From: Latescibacteria bacterium UBA6620
GTDB lineage: Bacteria; Latescibacterota; UBA2968
Direction: 5' to 3'
DNA: 61,715 nucleotides
Assembly (NCBI GenBank): GCA_002433075.1
Contig: DJHM01000059.1
Coordinates: 1 to 61,715 of the forward strand
Positions 36,301 through 44,328 of this stretch are shown in pieces. The translations under genes and the position numbers were made by a program. Under the pieces are notes generated by a model, which saw nothing but the letters and a program-made list of their open reading frames with translations, searched no databases and was not told where the DNA came from. The stretch's first letter is position 1. Each line of letters begins with the position of its first letter.

Positions 36301-37233
36301 CTGGACATCGCCGAAGGTGGGATCTCCGAGCAATTCACCGTTTCGAACGAAAATGTTCTCGTCCAGATCCCTTCGGGCGGGCTGAGCAGTCAAGCCCACA
36401 TTGCCCTGTTCGAAGGCGCCGCCCTGCCAGGCCAGACGCGGACGAAAGCAGTCGTGGACGAGCTAAGGCAGGTTTCGCCGACGTATCGTGTTCACGGGAC
36501 GCGCGGCGAGCTGGTATCGCCCGGCAGGGTCCGCTTCTTGCAGGAGGCAGAACCCGGTGCGGGAGTCTATCGCCGGCAGGGCAGGGAGTGGGTCTACGTG
36601 AGCGAGGCTTCCACCGAAGGCACGTCACACGGTGTGCTCGACCAGTTCGGCAGCTATGCGGTGTTCGTCGACCGGTCGGCGCCGGCCATGGGTGAACCGA
36701 CCGCCTCAGACGATGGACGGTCGGTGTTGTTCGAGGTGACGGAACGAGGGAGCGGGATCGATGGCCAGCAGTTGATGCTGGTCGCAGATGGCCGGCCGCA
36801 GGTTGCTACCTACGTCCCGGATGCGGGAATCGTCTGGTCACCTGTGGGTTCCTTCGATGATATCGCCACTGTCGAGCTCGTTGTCGTGGACCTTGCGGGG
36901 AACGAGGCCGTCTGGAATGGCGATGTGTCGCTGGCCACGCTGATTCGGCGTCCGACGAAACTCGCGCTCCATCAGAACTTCCCGAACCCGTTCAATCCGC
37001 AGACGATCATCGAGTTCGACCTGCCCTCGGACGGGTCGGTCCAAATCGATGTCTACAATTTGCTGGGTCAGCGTGTGCGCAGGCTCGTTGAAGCCCCACA
37101 CGGTGCCGGGAGGCATTCAGTGGCCTGGGATGCGCGAGACGACCAGGGCCATCGCGTGGCGGCCGGCGTCTACCTCTACCGATTGACAGCCAACTCGGGC
37201 GTACGCGTTCGGAAAATGCTACTGCTGAAGTAA
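33340..37233 (+). CDS. Giant secreted cohesin-like/Ig-repeat protein with T9SS/FlgD-type CTD (3)
   Basis: 1297 residues from ATG 33340; the frame is open further upstream, but this ATG is followed directly by a signal peptide (LILLFGTLSGPVSG) and sits behind the sigma-54 site. A cohesin-like domain (about 35-195) contains VEVFIRGRGEQITGVQIFFS. Several Ig/cadherin-like repeats follow (about 200-950), with recurring segments such as ASDLDDPLGGRLVF and VRDVDDPFNGLQF and threonine-rich strands. The C-terminal domain (about 1206-1297) has KLALHQNFPNPFNPQT and ends KMLLLK. Unlike the other two giants I see no dockerin-like segment, so it could act as a receptor for their dockerin segments. It heads a gene run continuing to 46617; the next ATG overlaps its stop. 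Confidence 0.78.
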   Translation: MNTFRIITLILLFGTLSGPVSGAKSGQSELELRQPNTPNNTISAQVGETVEVEVFIRGRGEQITGVQIFFSFDDTYLELVSQGSSQNGPRPFIPGGYIDGSVFRNDSMDDAIGNSSINKLPLYQMLYQEQISGGFGSHVFRAGDGTIARFSLRVIRKPQTGSVQVVVDPSSPIGSQSGYFIVSDPGTTYTFQNIKNVTFNVQGVDLDVRLPDLFLLPAEVNKTLDLDDFIDDPASPDSTITWTASAPNPAGVTVSIDPTTHVVTANAQSFIGVTEVVFTAATTFQDTLRDTINVIVDTPPTWDEAAIPDTIRFVEDGTDSSLVLVASDLDDPLGGRLVFDSPDTATSIVASIATGSGNSRRVTFTTTPHFSGEELRTFTVRDEFGLADTTQVLVIVDGENDPPEFFEPFPTVTVGGQGQAVLTMTDFVRDVDDPFNGLQFSFSGSDSVAFDVSSGNTRMTITPVPPFMGTRTVLVVVQDTSDATDAQNIVVQVQPPDDPQAPQVLVPFLKIDVIAGSSRTEANLDTLVTDIDTPVTQLNWRIPALSLTNADATQLSNSRVLSLGAAASDVGFEPATLTVSDPLSLTDTLAVRIYSASPITGDPVTGGMPDLVIPAGEIDSLDLNDFYFDATDSDEQMRWSATGQVGVSVQIDPDTRIARFVAPSVVRDPTEEIVLEVRDPDENTATDTITVTVIPAGGVLVDTDVLGGTRTIIVGQPDTLALTPNLIVGDSTNIVWSAESEESSVVLAQIIGRTSLQLIGLVEGDVGVEITATDTSSDNSTTATLTVRSRRSIAEAIQLRDIGPLVLTSNRDTTIDLAALVISGNTQNIVFSTPGHANIAVEIDSTNQVATLRPVTGFLGDAGSLVIQAEDIVTGGAGLSLATPVTVQGSSTGGRELIEVRLLVNPIRKNFLDAYVISRRTLLTDPTLGILREGDATRQNLNVSQVAELTDTWVGDVTIGDAVTGTVQVFVTGITEETRIALTDTVRLDIAEGGISEQFTVSNENVLVQIPSGGLSSQAHIALFEGAALPGQTRTKAVVDELRQVSPTYRVHGTRGELVSPGRVRFLQEAEPGAGVYRRQGREWVYVSEASTEGTSHGVLDQFGSYAVFVDRSAPAMGEPTASDDGRSVLFEVTERGSGIDGQQLMLVADGRPQVATYVPDAGIVWSPVGSFDDIATVELVVVDLAGNEAVWNGDVSLATLIRRPTKLALHQNFPNPFNPQTIIEFDLPSDGSVQIDVYNLLGQRVRRLVEAPHGAGRHSVAWDARDDQGHRVAAGVYLYRLTANSGVRVRKMLLLK

Positions 37234-37247
37234 TGAAGGGTCTGTCC

Positions 37248-37916
37248 ATGAAAAGAACTCAGGCAACGATCGTCGTTCTGCTTTCCCTGATCGTCACCAG
37301 CTGTGGTGGAGGGACCGGCGCCGGTGGGACGTTCGGGTCTTCAGAGACCCTGACGTTCGAAGGATGGGAGACTTATCGTGGCGCGCTGGAGGCGCAGGAC
37401 TACGATGCCGCAGAGCGGCTGTTCTCAGACGCGCTCAATCTGGACCCGGCGTTCTCGGAAGCACATAACGGCCTGGGCTGGATAAACCTGCAGCGGGCGG
37501 GTCAGGCGGACGATGATCTGCAGGATCGAACTCGACTGACCGATCTGGCACGTACGAATTTCCAGCGAGCGGTCGCGGCCAATCCTGAAAATGCCGACGC
37601 CTGGGCTGGCCTGACGGGGCTTGAGCTGGCGGAAAACAACTGGGCGGCCGCTCGTGATGCGGGCAATCAGGTACTGGCGCTGCAGCCCCGATTTTTTTCG
37701 AACCACGACAACATAGACTTCCGTGACATTCATCTGATTCTGGCGCAGGCCTACCTGAATCTTGGGGCCTTCATAGAGTCTTCCGCCTCCCTCGACCCCC
37801 ATAACAGTCTCTTTCACGTCGACGTGGTGGATCCCGGCTATCGAAACACGTTCGAGGTGCTCAACCTCCAGCCCGCCGAGCTGATTCTCAAGATCGAGGA
37901 GTTGCAACTACGATGA
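37248..37916 (+). CDS. TPR lipoprotein
   Basis: 222 residues from ATG 37248, preceded by AAGGG at good spacing; ATG 37233, overlapping the previous TAA, is an alternative giving five more residues. The N-terminus is a lipoprotein signal with lipobox VTSC (Cys19). Two to three TPR-like helical pairs follow, for example YRGALEAQDYDAAERLFSDA and ARTNFQRAVAANPENADAWA. It overlaps the next gene by four bases (ATGA). A periplasmic outer-membrane assembly or secretion partner for the surface protein before it or the barrel after it is plausible, but the function is not known. Confidence 0.75.
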   Translation: MKRTQATIVVLLSLIVTSCGGGTGAGGTFGSSETLTFEGWETYRGALEAQDYDAAERLFSDALNLDPAFSEAHNGLGWINLQRAGQADDDLQDRTRLTDLARTNFQRAVAANPENADAWAGLTGLELAENNWAAARDAGNQVLALQPRFFSNHDNIDFRDIHLILAQAYLNLGAFIESSASLDPHNSLFHVDVVDPGYRNTFEVLNLQPAELILKIEELQLR

Positions 37917-39304
37917 GACGCCTGACGTTTCTCTTCGCCTTTCTGTTCGCTCTTGGCAGCCGTGCAGATGCGCAGTCCGTGCTCGCCGAGCAGGTTCCAC
38001 CTCCGTTCCCCGTTCCTGCAGGAGAGGGGCTGTTCCGAGTCGGGTCGGCAGAGCCTCTGGGTCGAGGGGGCTTCAACATTCGTATGCTGAGCGAAGCCTA
38101 TCAGATCACGGTCCACGAGGTCGGGGGAGGAACGTCGGTGACCGGACAATTCGCGGCGGGGATCGGCCTTACGAACAACCTGGACTTTACGATGTCACTC
38201 CCTGTGATGTTCGACATCGCGGGTGGACTGACGAAATACGGATCGGGCGACCTGGTGACCTCGCTCAAGATGGGATTCCCGGGCCGGTTTCCAGCCTCGT
38301 TCTACAGCGGCCTCGAGTTAGCTGTTGCCCATCCATTCGGGTTCAAGGGTGAACAGGCTCTGAACATTAGATCGTTCAGCCGGCAGGACCGAGAGATTGC
38401 CGCTCGGCTGCTATTTGACATCAATCGTGAAACCATCGGTCTCCGCATCAACCTGGGGTATCTGGCCCAGTCCGGGATTCGGAACACGGGTCTGATGTTC
38501 GGTGGTGGCGTTGAGGTCGGCCGTGGTCAGATCTTCACGGTGACCGCCGAATACTCGACCGAGCCCAACTTGTTGGGTGGATCGACGAATCGTGCGGTTT
38601 TCGGAGCGCACATGAACCTGTGGTGGCTGCAACTTCAGGCGGGGATCGAACAGGGCTTCAGCCGTGACCTTCCTGACTTCTCGGCTATCGCGGGGGTTCG
38701 AGTGCATACGAGCTTCGGACAAAAAAACCGTAAGGCCTTCGGTGGGCGCGTGCGGCGCGTGCCCGTACAGAAGAACATCGATACCGCCGTCAGTGTGGCG
38801 GTCGTGAACCTCCAGGGCTTCGAGCACGAGGGCGCCGGGGAGGCCATCGCCAATCGAATCAGAACAGCCCTGACACGCCACGGCCACATCAGGCTGGTGG
38901 AAGTCGGCGGAGGCACCGCTTTTCTGGATCCGGACGCCGCCATCCGGCTGGCCGAACAGTCGAGCGCCGATATCGTGATCACGGGGCGCGTGCTGAGATA
39001 CGAAATGGCAAGGGACTCGCGTCCGAACCTGCCGCTGGTCGTCGGATTTCCGGAGACCCAGGCAGAGGTGCATACGGATCTGCGGATCGTGGATACACGC
39101 GAGAACGGCGAGGTCCTGTCCGCGCAACTTCAGGGCAGGGGCCGGAAAAACCGCGGTGTCCGCCTTTTCCCTGTGAGCCAGGACGACAGGAAGAGCTATC
39201 TTAACGTAGTCGAACGAAACCGAGTTTGGGATCAGGCCATCGATCAGATGGTGGCCGGCCTGCTCAAGGAGATGGTGAACAACTTCGACTGGTTCCCGGG
39301 ATAG
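37913..39304 (+). CDS. Outer-membrane beta-barrel fused to a CsgG-like domain
   Basis: 463 residues. The signal peptide ends SRADAQ. Residues about 30-280 alternate in the way of a beta-barrel (GFNIRMLSEAYQITV, GIGLTNNLDFTMSLPVMFD, LGLRINLGYL-like strands). Residues about 290-460 resemble the CsgG/LpoB fold: VAVVNLQGFEHEGAGEAIAN, RTALTRHGHIRLVEVG, LAEQSSADIVITGRVLRYE. CsgG proteins form export pores for curli and related extracellular fibres; a separate barrel in the same chain is unusual to me. Located after a secreted giant and a TPR lipoprotein, it could help place surface material outside the cell. The CsgG-like call rests on motif pattern only. Confidence 0.65.
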   Translation: MRRLTFLFAFLFALGSRADAQSVLAEQVPPPFPVPAGEGLFRVGSAEPLGRGGFNIRMLSEAYQITVHEVGGGTSVTGQFAAGIGLTNNLDFTMSLPVMFDIAGGLTKYGSGDLVTSLKMGFPGRFPASFYSGLELAVAHPFGFKGEQALNIRSFSRQDREIAARLLFDINRETIGLRINLGYLAQSGIRNTGLMFGGGVEVGRGQIFTVTAEYSTEPNLLGGSTNRAVFGAHMNLWWLQLQAGIEQGFSRDLPDFSAIAGVRVHTSFGQKNRKAFGGRVRRVPVQKNIDTAVSVAVVNLQGFEHEGAGEAIANRIRTALTRHGHIRLVEVGGGTAFLDPDAAIRLAEQSSADIVITGRVLRYEMARDSRPNLPLVVGFPETQAEVHTDLRIVDTRENGEVLSAQLQGRGRKNRGVRLFPVSQDDRKSYLNVVERNRVWDQAIDQMVAGLLKEMVNNFDWFPG

Positions 39305-39309
39305 TCCGA

Positions 39310-41412
39310 ATGCTCGACAAAGGTCGATTGACCGCCTGGGGGACGTGGTTGGGCGCTGCCGCCCTAACCGTCGTCCCCCTCGTTCATGTGGACGGGATCA
39401 ACCGTTTCGTGTTGCTGCCTCAGGCTGCCGTTCTACAGGTTCTGGCAATCTGCGGGCTCCTGGTGTGGCTTCGATACGATAGACAGTCCTTTCCTGCTCA
39501 TCCTGTGGCCTCGGCAGCCCTCCTCTTCTGGCTGGTGGTCGTGCTGTCCGCACTTCTGTCCGACCGTCCTACACTCTCGCTGCTCCCTCTGGCGGTAGAG
39601 AGCGGCTATCTGATCCTTTTCCTCTTTCTACTGGCCTATCTGGTCCCCGCATCGTTCGAGACGATCGCTCGGGCGGCCGCGGTCTGCGCCGTGATCGTCT
39701 CGATCGTGGGGATTTCACAGGCTGCGGGCGCGTTCACGTTCATTCCGAGTTCAGCCCAGCCCAGCTCGACCCTGGGCCATCGAAACCTGGCCGCGGCCTA
39801 CGTGATTTCGATCCTCCCATATGTTGCGGTGGAGGCGGTTCGGTCGAAATCCTGGCGCGATCGTCTGATCGGATGGGGTGGGGTGGGGTTGTGTGTGGCG
39901 TTCGTGATTGCAACTCGCTCGCGGGCGGCGTGGATCGGAGGGCTGACAGGCGCTTCCATCGTCGCACTGGCCTATTTCCGGGGGAAGATGGGGCCCGTAC
40001 GATGGTCACACGGAGCCGGAATCCTGGTTGCAAGCCTGGTTGTGGCGGTCAGTCTGCGCGTAGATGTTCGGCCCTCCTCATCAGGGGAGGCGATGTGGCA
40101 CGAAAAGACGGACCTACTCGAAGCGGCACGGTCCGTGGCGGACGAGGGAGGCGACAAAGGACGTCTACAGCTATGGGAACGAACGCTGGAGATGATCCAG
40201 AATCAGCCGATTATTGGAGTAGGGCTAGGGCAATGGCGAGTTGCCTACCCGGCCGTGGCGAAAGGCCACATGATCGACTCCCGGGCGGCCCCGATTCGGC
40301 CCCACAACGATCTCCTGTCGATCTGGGCGGAATCGGGCACGGTCGCGGCCGCCCTGATTTTGCTCGTACTCTTTCGAGGTTTCAGGGCCGGTTGGGCCGC
40401 TCTACCGGGACATCCGGTTGCACTGGCGGCGCTGTGCAGTGTCGCAGCCGCGGTCGTGACAGGGGGGTTCGGTTTCTCGCGTGAGTTTCCGGCGACCTGG
40501 CTTCCTGTCTGGGTCGGTTTGGCGATTCTGTCGATTCATGGGAGTCAGCCACAGGTTCGATCCTATCGATATCTGCCCGGTGCCCTGACGTTCGGTGTGC
40601 TCTTTGGAATCCTGTGCTTCCTGTTTGTTCTGAGGGGGATTCGTTTTGACGAGCACCACCTCCTCGCCCGGGAGGCGATTGTTCGAGAAGACTGGTCCAC
40701 GGTCCTGAATGAGGCGGACAAGGCCCTCGCTTTGGGCACCTTCAGCGAAGAATTATTCCTGCTCCGGGGTCGGGCAAACGAGGCGATCGGCAGATTCGAT
40801 GTCTCACTCGGTGATTACGAAACCGGACTGAAGTGGGCCCCCTACGAGATCGGTTTGTGGACCGGTCTCGGGAACCGTCTGAGGGCCAGAGGCGATGCGG
40901 CGGGCGCGCTCGATGCCTTCAGAACGGCCGAGCAAATCGACCCGTTCGATGGCCGGATCCACAACAACCTGGGTACGCTTCACGCTGCATCCGGTCGACT
41001 GGATTCAGCAACGATTTGGCTGACCAAGGCAATCGGGAGCAAATCGAGCACGGTCGACGTATACGGCAACTTGAGCGCGGTGTATCGGAGAACGGGCGAC
41101 ATAGACAAGGCGCTCGAAACCGCCAGAATCGGACACGCGAAAGACAGCACGCACGTCGGGGTACTCAACGCACTTGGGAGTGCTTCGCTGGCCAGCAAGG
41201 ATGTAGAGGCGGCGCTAACGGCTTTTCGAAGAGCGCTGGCTATCGACTCAACCGTCGTTGAGGCAAGGTTTAACCTGGCACGTGTTCACGAGATGATGGG
41301 GTCGATTGATTCAGCACAGTCGGCTTATCGAAAGGTCTTGGAGCACTCCAGAAACTCGAACGATCCGCGTCTTCGATACGTTCGTCGCAGGATCGAAGCC
41401 ATTTCGCCCTGA
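39310..41412 (+). CDS. O-antigen-ligase-like/TPR protein, copy H
   Basis: 700 residues from ATG 39310, five bases after the previous stop; a longer reading frame runs back into the barrel gene but has no support. It belongs to the same family as the seven array genes: QPSSTLGHRNLAAAYV, IATRSRAAW, GDKGRLQLW, GVGLGQW, IRPHNDLLS with His332. It is the most divergent copy: TRSRAAW for TRTRGAW, YPAVAKG for YPxYDxG, WHEKTD for FDExK and FGFSREF for FSFPRE. About 270 C-terminal residues form six or so TPRs without the W-rich cap. It lies with the surface-protein genes rather than in the array. Confidence 0.83.
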   Translation: MLDKGRLTAWGTWLGAAALTVVPLVHVDGINRFVLLPQAAVLQVLAICGLLVWLRYDRQSFPAHPVASAALLFWLVVVLSALLSDRPTLSLLPLAVESGYLILFLFLLAYLVPASFETIARAAAVCAVIVSIVGISQAAGAFTFIPSSAQPSSTLGHRNLAAAYVISILPYVAVEAVRSKSWRDRLIGWGGVGLCVAFVIATRSRAAWIGGLTGASIVALAYFRGKMGPVRWSHGAGILVASLVVAVSLRVDVRPSSSGEAMWHEKTDLLEAARSVADEGGDKGRLQLWERTLEMIQNQPIIGVGLGQWRVAYPAVAKGHMIDSRAAPIRPHNDLLSIWAESGTVAAALILLVLFRGFRAGWAALPGHPVALAALCSVAAAVVTGGFGFSREFPATWLPVWVGLAILSIHGSQPQVRSYRYLPGALTFGVLFGILCFLFVLRGIRFDEHHLLAREAIVREDWSTVLNEADKALALGTFSEELFLLRGRANEAIGRFDVSLGDYETGLKWAPYEIGLWTGLGNRLRARGDAAGALDAFRTAEQIDPFDGRIHNNLGTLHAASGRLDSATIWLTKAIGSKSSTVDVYGNLSAVYRRTGDIDKALETARIGHAKDSTHVGVLNALGSASLASKDVEAALTAFRRALAIDSTVVEARFNLARVHEMMGSIDSAQSAYRKVLEHSRNSNDPRLRYVRRRIEAISP

Positions 41413-41443
41413 ACGGGCTTTTCATTGACGCAGGTTCTGCACC

Positions 41444-42340
41444 TTGACTATAATTCAAACACTCACCTGGACGACAGAGAAGCTCAGGCACATCGTGCCT
41501 TTTGCGCTTGCCACACTCCTGTTGGCTTGTGAAGCGAAGCCGTTCAATGTGGTGGCGCCCGCTTTCGAACGTCGTGAGGGTAGCGCTCTTGTATCCGCGA
41601 CCATACCGCCCTTTTCGCGCGGCCTCATTCAGCGTGTCGAAGTGCGGGTCACATCGGCGCCGACCGACACCTCGCGGATGCGCACGATCACGCGGAACAT
41701 GAATTTTCCGAGCCCCGGCGGGAACCTGTCGGTCGGGCAGGTGACAGACATTCTGATCGGGCTCAGGCGCTTTGAGGTTCGCGCATTCGACACGCTTGGT
41801 ACGATTCGGTTTTCCGGCTTTTCGGATTCAACTGTGTCGTTCAATCAGACACATCTCGTCCAGGTCGACCTGGGTCCCATCGGTGGAAGGATCGAATTTC
41901 AGACGATCCTGAACCCTTCGACGATCGATTCTACGGTGATCGACTCGGCCGGAATCGCTGCGCTGCCACCTACCTCGGTGCTCGACGTGCTCGAGTTGAT
42001 CGACAACCCTCATCATCCGAGCTTCAGCGAGCTTCCGGTTTTCTCTGTCGCCCTTGGTGAGCGCTTTACGCTGGATGACGAGCAGCGCTTTACGAAGACG
42101 ATTACAGCAAGCACGATCCCGACGGGCGTGCGCAGGTTCGTCGCCCACCTCAAGGATCTTTCCAGCAATCAGACGCTGGCATTTGCTGACACGATTTCTG
42201 TAGAGATTGATGCCACGTCTTCGGCGAGCGGCACCTTTAACCTGAGCCTGGTCGAAGACACACAGACGATCATCGAGATCTTTACGAAGCAGACGCTGCC
42301 TCCCGACGGCTCCATCGTGGTCGTCAGCCCTCAGTTCTAA
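41444..42340 (+). CDS. Lipoprotein of unknown function
   Basis: 298 residues if translation begins at TTG 41444; no ATG or GTG gives a full signal peptide. Basic residues at 13-16 are followed by a hydrophobic stretch and lipobox LLAC (Cys29). The mature part looks beta-rich (VEVRVTSAPTDTSRM, RRFEVRAFDTLGTIRFSGF, VQVDLGPIGGRIEFQT) with alternating Thr/Ser strands, as in carbohydrate-binding-like or Ig-like domains, but I recognise no family. It lies between a ligase-like gene and an HNH gene in the same orientation. Confidence 0.65.
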   Translation: MTIIQTLTWTTEKLRHIVPFALATLLLACEAKPFNVVAPAFERREGSALVSATIPPFSRGLIQRVEVRVTSAPTDTSRMRTITRNMNFPSPGGNLSVGQVTDILIGLRRFEVRAFDTLGTIRFSGFSDSTVSFNQTHLVQVDLGPIGGRIEFQTILNPSTIDSTVIDSAGIAALPPTSVLDVLELIDNPHHPSFSELPVFSVALGERFTLDDEQRFTKTITASTIPTGVRRFVAHLKDLSSNQTLAFADTISVEIDATSSASGTFNLSLVEDTQTIIEIFTKQTLPPDGSIVVVSPQF

Positions 42341-42391
42341 CGACCGTCCCCTGGTCGTCTCACAACCCCGCTCCCCGAATCGGAAGGTACG

Positions 42392-42904
42392 ATGGACGCG
42401 TCCAACGAGCCCGGCGGCGGGTCTCCTCTATCACCTCAGCTCTCTTTGGCATTCGATCGAACCTCGCGGGCGTCTCCATCCGCCAGAGCGCGATGTTCCC
42501 AGTGCGGTCGATCCACAGAAGTTCCCGCGTGGCTGGCGAAGGAGGGGCTCAAGCTCCATTTTTGCGACGATGCCTGCCGGAGGCGGTGGAAGCAATCGAC
42601 GAACGAGAACGTCGACCTGGGCGGCCGAGATCGATTCAGGGGCGGCAACTGGGAGCGGCAGGCGGAGCGGGCGCGCGAACGAGATCGCTACCGGTGCACA
42701 CAGTGCGGTCTTACAGAGGAGCAGTTGGGCCGGCAGATGGACGTCCATCACATCGTCCCGTTCAGACTCTTCCCGTCGGCTGAGCGGGCCAACCTCCTTT
42801 CCAACCTGATTTCGCTTTGCCCCTCGTGTCACAAGTCTACAGAATCCGAAGGTCAGTCTCACTATCCACTTTTCGGAAACGGTGAGTCCAATCGTCCCTG
42901 GTAG
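42392..42904 (+). CDS. HNH endonuclease-domain protein
   Basis: 170 residues. Two cysteine pairs (CSQCG and HFCDDAC) form a probable zinc site at the N-terminus; the C-terminal half is an HNH nuclease fold: DRYRCTQCG, then MDVHHIVPF, NLLSNLISLCPSCHK. HNH proteins of this size are common as stand-alone nucleases of unclear role. There is no restriction, phage or intron context here: it lies in a surface-glycan gene run. It begins 51 bases after the lipoprotein gene and its end is 23 bases before the sugar-transferase start. Confidence 0.8.
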   Translation: MDASNEPGGGSPLSPQLSLAFDRTSRASPSARARCSQCGRSTEVPAWLAKEGLKLHFCDDACRRRWKQSTNENVDLGGRDRFRGGNWERQAERARERDRYRCTQCGLTEEQLGRQMDVHHIVPFRLFPSAERANLLSNLISLCPSCHKSTESEGQSHYPLFGNGESNRPW

Positions 42905-42927
42905 GGCGGGGAAAACTGGCAGGCTTC

Positions 42928-44325
42928 GTGCAACAGGTGAATAAAAAGGCTGTCTTCAAGGTTGTGCTGGCGGTGGGGGACCTGAGCTTCGCCATCCTCG
43001 GGTTCCTCGTCGCCTATTGGTTGCGCTTTCACCTTCCGTTCCTCCCTGCGCCCCCTGCTGCGGACTTCGGACTTTACTTTCGTTTCTCCTTGTTTATAGG
43101 ATTCGTCGGTTTCCTCTCTCTCTACTCGGCGGGTCTCTATCGGCTCGAACAGCCGTTCTTCGGCGTCGATGACTTCTTCGCCCTGATCAAGGCTGCCTCG
43201 TTCGCACACCTGATCGCGGCAGCGGTCGGATTCGCGATCCGGGGGCGTATCCCGGGGGACCCCGTAGAGACCTACTCTCGCATGGTGCTGGCCATGTCCT
43301 GGCTGCTGGCGATTGTATTCCTGACGATCTGGCGCATTGGGTTCGATATCGTGATGGCGGGGTTTCGGAAGCGCGGAGTGGGGCTCACGCGGGTACTCAT
43401 CGCAGGGGGAGACGACTTCGGTCGGGCATTCCACGAGCTGCTCAGCACCAATCCGGAACTGGGCTACCGCTCGGCCGGGTTCGTGGAGGAGGAACACTTC
43501 GATGCGCTTGGAGAGCGACTCAAACGAGATCCGGTGGATGAAGTGATGATGGCGACCCGGCAGGCCGAGGCCGATGTCGTGATGACCGTGATGGCGCTTT
43601 GCCAGTCCCTGTCGATTCGTTTCAGCATGGTCCCCACGCTCTTCAACGTGATGACCAGCCGCGTTCAGGTTCGTGAGATCGCCGGGGTTCCGATTTTCGC
43701 GCTCGACGAGCGGATTTTCCTCCGGTCGAGCCGCCTTCTTAAGCGCTCCATCGATTTGTCGCTGGGTGTCGTTGCCCTGCTCCTGACCTCTCCGATCTTC
43801 GCGGTTGTGGCTGCTCTGATCCGTTTCGAATCCAGGGGGCCTTCGCTGATCAGACAGACCCGCGTTGGAAAAAGTGCGAAGCAATTCACAGTCTACAAGT
43901 TCCGATCGATGCGGCAGGACGCCGATGCGATGAAGGACGAACTTCGCCATCTGAACGAGTCTCAGGGGCCCTTGTTCAAGATTCGAAACGACCCGAGAAT
44001 CACGCGCGTGGGACGAGTGATCCGCAAGCTAAGTATTGATGAGTTGCCTCAGCTATTCAATGTGCTGCGGGGGGAGATGAGTCTGGTGGGGCCCCGACCG
44101 CCTCTTCCGGATGAGGTCGACCAGTACGAGACCTGGCAGCGGAAGCGGTTCGAAGTCCTGCCCGGTCTGACGGGGCTGGCCCAGATCAGTGGGCGCAGTG
44201 ACCTCACGTTCGACGAGACGCTGAGGTTCGATTTCTACTATATCGAGAACTGGTCTCCGTTGATGGACATTAAAATCATGTTGAAGTCGATCCCGAAGGT
44301 CATCCTCGGCCGCGGCGCGTACTGA
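42928..44325 (+). CDS. Polyprenyl-phosphate sugar phosphotransferase (WcaJ/WbaP type)
   Basis: 465 residues. Four N-terminal membrane segments (about 10-130) precede a nucleotide-binding-like domain (VLIAGGDDFG) and, from about residue 270, the bacterial sugar-transferase domain: RSIDLSLGVVALLLTSP, YKFRSMR, LRKLSIDELPQL-like, GEMSLVGPRPP and PGLTGLAQISGRSDL. It transfers sugar-1-phosphate to undecaprenyl phosphate and so begins a lipid-linked glycan. It starts at GTG 42928 and ends three bases before ligase copy I. This provides the kind of lipid-linked donor that a WaaL/PglL-type enzyme consumes, and the direct pairing is the best functional clue to the ligase family here. Confidence 0.93.
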   Translation: MQQVNKKAVFKVVLAVGDLSFAILGFLVAYWLRFHLPFLPAPPAADFGLYFRFSLFIGFVGFLSLYSAGLYRLEQPFFGVDDFFALIKAASFAHLIAAAVGFAIRGRIPGDPVETYSRMVLAMSWLLAIVFLTIWRIGFDIVMAGFRKRGVGLTRVLIAGGDDFGRAFHELLSTNPELGYRSAGFVEEEHFDALGERLKRDPVDEVMMATRQAEADVVMTVMALCQSLSIRFSMVPTLFNVMTSRVQVREIAGVPIFALDERIFLRSSRLLKRSIDLSLGVVALLLTSPIFAVVAALIRFESRGPSLIRQTRVGKSAKQFTVYKFRSMRQDADAMKDELRHLNESQGPLFKIRNDPRITRVGRVIRKLSIDELPQLFNVLRGEMSLVGPRPPLPDEVDQYETWQRKRFEVLPGLTGLAQISGRSDLTFDETLRFDFYYIENWSPLMDIKIMLKSIPKVILGRGAY

Positions 44326-44328
44326 TAC

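Noticed and set aside
42392..42904. HNH protein as part of a mobile element or group II intron
   Set aside because: No reverse transcriptase, transposase, intron structure, terminal repeats or target duplication is visible around it.
42917..42932. TGGCAGGCTTCGTGCA, a near match to a sigma-54 promoter
   Set aside because: The -12 element coincides with the GTG start codon of the sugar-transferase gene, so the transcript would begin inside the gene.
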